Below are positions 61,508-64,000 of a stretch of 64,000 bases of DNA, in pieces. Origin of the DNA: Microvirga guangxiensis (GTDB lineage: Bacteria > Pseudomonadota > Alphaproteobacteria > Rhizobiales > Beijerinckiaceae). The notes below the pieces were generated by a model, which did no database searches, had not been told where the DNA came from, and saw nothing but the letters and a program-made list of their open reading frames with translations. The DNA lies in contig NZ_FMVJ01000009.1 in NCBI RefSeq assembly GCF_900102135.1, positions 114,365 to 178,364 of the forward strand, written 5' to 3'. How positions within the stretch are numbered: position 1 is the stretch's first letter; the number at the start of each line of letters is the position of its first letter. Both the position numbers and the translations under genes were made by a program.

Positions 61508-62653
61508 ATGACCGATCACATCACCATCCTCCAAAACGCGAAGATCGTTCTCTCCGACGACATCCTGCATGGCTGGGTCGCCGTCGAGGACGGCCTCATC
61601 GTCGAACTCGGCGAAGGAAAGCCGCCTGAGCGCGGTTCCGATCTGGATGAGGATTACCTCATTCCTGGGCTCATCGAGCTCCATACGGATCACCTGGAAA
61701 GCCACTACGTGCCTCGTCCGAAGGTCCGCTGGCATCCGCTCGGGGCGGTGCTCGCCTACGACGCGCAGATTGCTTCCTCAGGCATCACGACGGTCTTCGA
61801 TAGTCTGCGGGCCGGTGTCGATGTGGACGGCGGAGGCCTTGGCGCGGAGCTCATCCAGCTCGCCGAGGCCATCGACGAAGGCCGCCGTCACAACCTGCTC
61901 CGCTGCGAGCATCTGACACATCTGCGCTGCGAGATCCCGTCGCCGGGAGTGGTCGAAATGGTGGAGGATTTCGTCGCACGTTATCCGGTCGGGTTGATCT
62001 CCCTGATGGACCACACACCGGGCCAGCGACAGTTCCGTGATCTGACGAAGTACCAGATCTACTACAACGGAAAGATGGGCAATTCCCTGGCTGAATTCGA
62101 AACGATGGTCGCGCAGAAGCAGCGCTTCAACGGCGAGCGCTCGGCTGCCAACAGGCCGGCACTCGTCGCCCTTGCGCAGAGCCGGAACATTCCCCTGGCC
62201 AGCCATGACGACACGACATTGGAAGAGGTGGAACAGTCGATCCGGGAGGGTGTCGCTCTTGCCGAATTCCCCACGACGCTCGAGGCGGCCAAAGCGAGCC
62301 ATGCCGAAGGGATCACCGTGATGATGGGAGCGCCCAACCTCATCAGGGGTGGCTCGCATTCGGGCAATGTGGCGGCGGAAACACTCGCCCAGGAAGGCGT
62401 GCTCGACATCCTGTCGTCCGATTATGTCCCGGCGAGCCTGCTGATGGCGGCATTCGAGCTGCCGAGCCGCGCTCCGGCGATGACGCTGCCCGAGGCCATC
62501 CGGACGGTCACAAAGAATCCCGCTTCAGCGACGGGCCTCTCCGACCGCGGCGAGATCGCAGTCGGCAAGCGGGCCGATCTGGTTCGTGTGCATATGAAAG
62601 GCGAGACTCCGGTCGTCCGCGAGGTCCGGCGCAATGGCCAGCGGATCATCTGA
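61508..62653 (+). CDS. phnM: PhnM, ribosyl-triphosphate phosphonate diphosphatase
   Basis: This 381-residue amidohydrolase-fold enzyme removes pyrophosphate from the ribosyl-triphosphate phosphonate intermediate. The metal site IPGLIELHTDHLESHYVPRP is clear near residue 50-70, with LISLMDHTPGQRQFRDLTKY, PLASHDDTTLEEVEQS and the end TGLSDRGEIAVGKRADLVRV. The length is as in E. coli PhnM (378). It follows phnL after 15 bases and is followed by phnN after 2 bases. Confidence 0.94.
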   Translation: MTDHITILQNAKIVLSDDILHGWVAVEDGLIVELGEGKPPERGSDLDEDYLIPGLIELHTDHLESHYVPRPKVRWHPLGAVLAYDAQIASSGITTVFDSLRAGVDVDGGGLGAELIQLAEAIDEGRRHNLLRCEHLTHLRCEIPSPGVVEMVEDFVARYPVGLISLMDHTPGQRQFRDLTKYQIYYNGKMGNSLAEFETMVAQKQRFNGERSAANRPALVALAQSRNIPLASHDDTTLEEVEQSIREGVALAEFPTTLEAAKASHAEGITVMMGAPNLIRGGSHSGNVAAETLAQEGVLDILSSDYVPASLLMAAFELPSRAPAMTLPEAIRTVTKNPASATGLSDRGEIAVGKRADLVRVHMKGETPVVREVRRNGQRII

Positions 62654-62655
62654 CG

Positions 62656-63213
62656 ATGACGGGTGGGTTCGTTTTAGTGGTCGGCCCCAGCGGGGCGGGC
62701 AAGGACACTCTTCTCCAGATTGCGACGAGAGAGCTGGCGTCGTGTCCGCGCATCGTCTTTCCCCGCCGGCTGGTGACACGCTCCTCGTCTGTCTGGGAGG
62801 AACACGACACGATCGACGATACCGAGTTTGAGCGTGGCGTCGCCGAGGGGCGGTTTGCGCTCGCGTGGCGGGCTCATGGTCATGGCTATGCCATTCCGGG
62901 TCACTGCTCCGCCGTAGCCGCGGCGGGCCAGATCGTCGTCTGCAATGTTTCACGGATGATTGTCGAGACCGCGCGGCGTGATCTTGCGAACGTATCGCTC
63001 GTGGAGATAACGGCGCCAAGGGACGTTCTTGCGGCTCGCTTGGCGGGACGGGGCAGGGGCGACGATGCTGATCTCGGCGCCCGACTTGAGCGCTCGCGTA
63101 CGATCCCCCCGCTTACGGTCGATCTGACAATCGTGAATGACCGGGCCCCGTACGATGGAGCCCGCCTCCTGATCGACTTTCTGCACCGGAAGGCGAGGGG
63201 ACAGGATGACTGA
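62656..63213 (+). CDS. phnN: PhnN, ribose 1,5-bisphosphokinase
   Basis: This 185-residue kinase has the Walker A variant VVGPSGAGKDTLLQ typical of PhnN (Asp in place of Ser), RIVFPRRLVTRSSSVWEEHD and FALAWRAHGHGYAIPGH. It converts ribose 1,5-bisphosphate to PRPP, closing the recycling of the ribosyl carrier. It is the last gene of phnGHIJKLMN. No terminator with a T tract is seen in the 109-base gap after it. Confidence 0.93.
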   Translation: MTGGFVLVVGPSGAGKDTLLQIATRELASCPRIVFPRRLVTRSSSVWEEHDTIDDTEFERGVAEGRFALAWRAHGHGYAIPGHCSAVAAAGQIVVCNVSRMIVETARRDLANVSLVEITAPRDVLAARLAGRGRGDDADLGARLERSRTIPPLTVDLTIVNDRAPYDGARLLIDFLHRKARGQDD

Positions 63214-63322
63214 AGCCTGACCTTCGAGTTTTCCCAGCACGCTGACAGGCACGGGCCTGGAGCCGGGTTGAAGCGCTCGATGAGCACGGGGAGCGAGCAG
63301 CATTTTGCGCAGCTTGCTTAAT

Positions 63323-63680
63323 TCAGTCCTGGGCGTCCTGCTCCAGATAAACCGATCGCGCGGTCGAGATGAATTCCCGCACCGCTCCGCGTTGAGCGAG
63401 ATCCGGAAGCGTCACGACGTATTCGGCGGCAGTGGCTTCGATTCCATCAACCTCGATGCCCCGCACGCGGAGGTCGGATCCAACCTCTTGGTTGAGGACG
63501 ATGCCAAGGCCGATTCCGGCCGCGACCGCTTCCTTCATGGCTTCGCGGCTGCCGAGGACCAAGCGCGGCTTGATGGCGATGCCATGCCGGCGCAGCGCGC
63601 CTTCGAACAATTCGCGGGTCATGGATCCGACCTCGCGCAAGACGAACGGCTCTCGCGCAATCTGTCGCTTTGCCCCTAAA
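63323..63680 (-). pseudogene. LysR-family regulator, C-terminal fragment
   Basis: The frame encodes the last 115 or so residues of a LysR substrate-binding domain: REPFVLREVGSMTRELFEGA, LRRHGIAIKPRLVLGSREAM, KEAVAAGIGLGIVLNQEVG and EYVVTLPDLAQRGAVREFIS. The N-terminal winged helix and half of the ligand domain are missing. The frame runs on to 63868, but beyond about 63680 the sequence is not LysR-like and coincides with IS-end-like repeats. LysR genes next to phn operons often control phosphonate use, so the intact gene may have been a local regulator. Confidence 0.7.
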
Positions 63681-63779
63681 GGCGAGATAAGGAACTCAAC
63701 AAAATCAAGGGCAAGCCTTTGCCGGTAAATGTGAGATTTTGCCGATAAAATCGAGATTTTTCCCCCTAAAAGTGAGACA
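63671..63779. repeat. Four short tandem-like repeats resembling the end of an IS21-type element
   Basis: A TAAA-N3-GAGA(T/C) motif recurs at 63677-63688, 63726-63737, 63746-63757 and 63767-63778, the last three about 20 bases apart. Serial transposase-binding repeats of this sort at an element end are known for the IS21 family; the outer end would be TGTCTCACTTTTAGGGGG on the minus strand. No transposase gene is attached, so this could be a solitary end. Confidence 0.4.
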
Positions 63780-64000
63780 GCGTTTACAGGGGTGTGCGGC
63801 TGGCTGCGATGGAGATGAAACGGGACCTGACAGAGTTCGCCAAGATCGCCTTGCTCCGGACCTATCACAAGGAAGCCCGTTGGCTCGCCACCGTCGATCG
63901 TATCGCGCCAGATACAGCACCGCTTTCACACGCAGGATCAAAGAGCACCGAACAAACCTGATCGGCATCTCGTCTTTAAGGGCAAAGAATCTTGCTTTTC
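63780..64000. other. Right edge, no supported gene
   Basis: A short plus-strand frame from the ATG at 63817 reads KRDLTEFAKIALLRTYHKEA and stops near 63960. I do not recognise it, and it could be the remnant of a mobile-element gene. Confidence 0.3.

Noticed and set aside
1..64000. CRISPR array
   Set aside because: I looked for regularly spaced 25-40 bp repeats and found none; the only serial repeats are the parS-like palindromes and the short IS-end motifs.

Overview
This 64 kb window looks like part of a secondary replicon (plasmid or chromid) of an alphaproteobacterium of the order Hyphomicrobiales, most likely Microvirga- or Methylobacterium-like. The reasons are a complete repABC cassette (30.9-34.9 kb, minus strand), a MobA/MobL relaxase, MucR-, GcrA- and DUF1612-type proteins found mainly in this group, and high-GC codon use. 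The genus is inferred; no rRNA or tRNA gene is present to settle it.

Region by region. (1) 0-6.4 kb: accessory genes. They include a HEPN-type Abi_2 protein, a small XRE repressor, and divergent from it a five-gene set of mostly unrecognised proteins. That set has a clear sigma70-type promoter overlapped by a palindrome and contains a membrane-anchored MbcA/ParS-like protein and a DEDDh exonuclease. (2) 6.4-7.8 kb: an IS701-family element with inverted repeats, CTAA target duplication and a frameshifted transposase. (3) 7.8-19.1 kb: relaxase, a gene-poor stretch that may hold oriT, a coiled-coil protein, an SF1 helicase with DUF4011-like N-terminus, and a ParA/TraL-like ATPase operon. (4) 19.2-24.8 kb: a dnaE2 3' fragment, a mini GcrA-like gene and a complete qatABCD anti-phage operon. 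(5) 25-30.8 kb: an SRAP protein, a mucR gene broken by an in-frame stop, and several small proteins, one family present as an intact copy plus a copy with an internal stop. (6) 30.9-37 kb: repABC with a candidate antisense ctRNA between repB and repC, and five copies of a GTTGTACATGTACAAC-type palindrome upstream of repA, probably the parS centromere. (7) 37-39.6 kb: serine resolvase with a candidate recombination site, and a DUF1612 protein.

(8) 40.1-44.9 kb: a TPP riboswitch followed by ykoFEDC (ECF-type thiamine/hydroxymethylpyrimidine importer) and a thiamine-kinase-like gene. (9) 45-63.2 kb: a phosphate-scavenging block. It holds ugpBAEC (glycerol-3-phosphate uptake) with a sugar-isomerase-like gene, a DUF1045 2H phosphoesterase, phnCDE1E2 (phosphonate importer), the repressor phnF, and phnGHIJKLMN (C-P lyase). 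Four-unit Pho-box arrays lie upstream of ugpB and phnC. The block would let the cell import organophosphates and phosphonates under phosphate limitation and cleave the C-P bond, with ribosyl phosphate recycled by PhnN. phnP is missing from the window; the DUF1045 protein may fill that step. The right edge holds the 3' remnant of a LysR gene cut next to repeats resembling an IS end.
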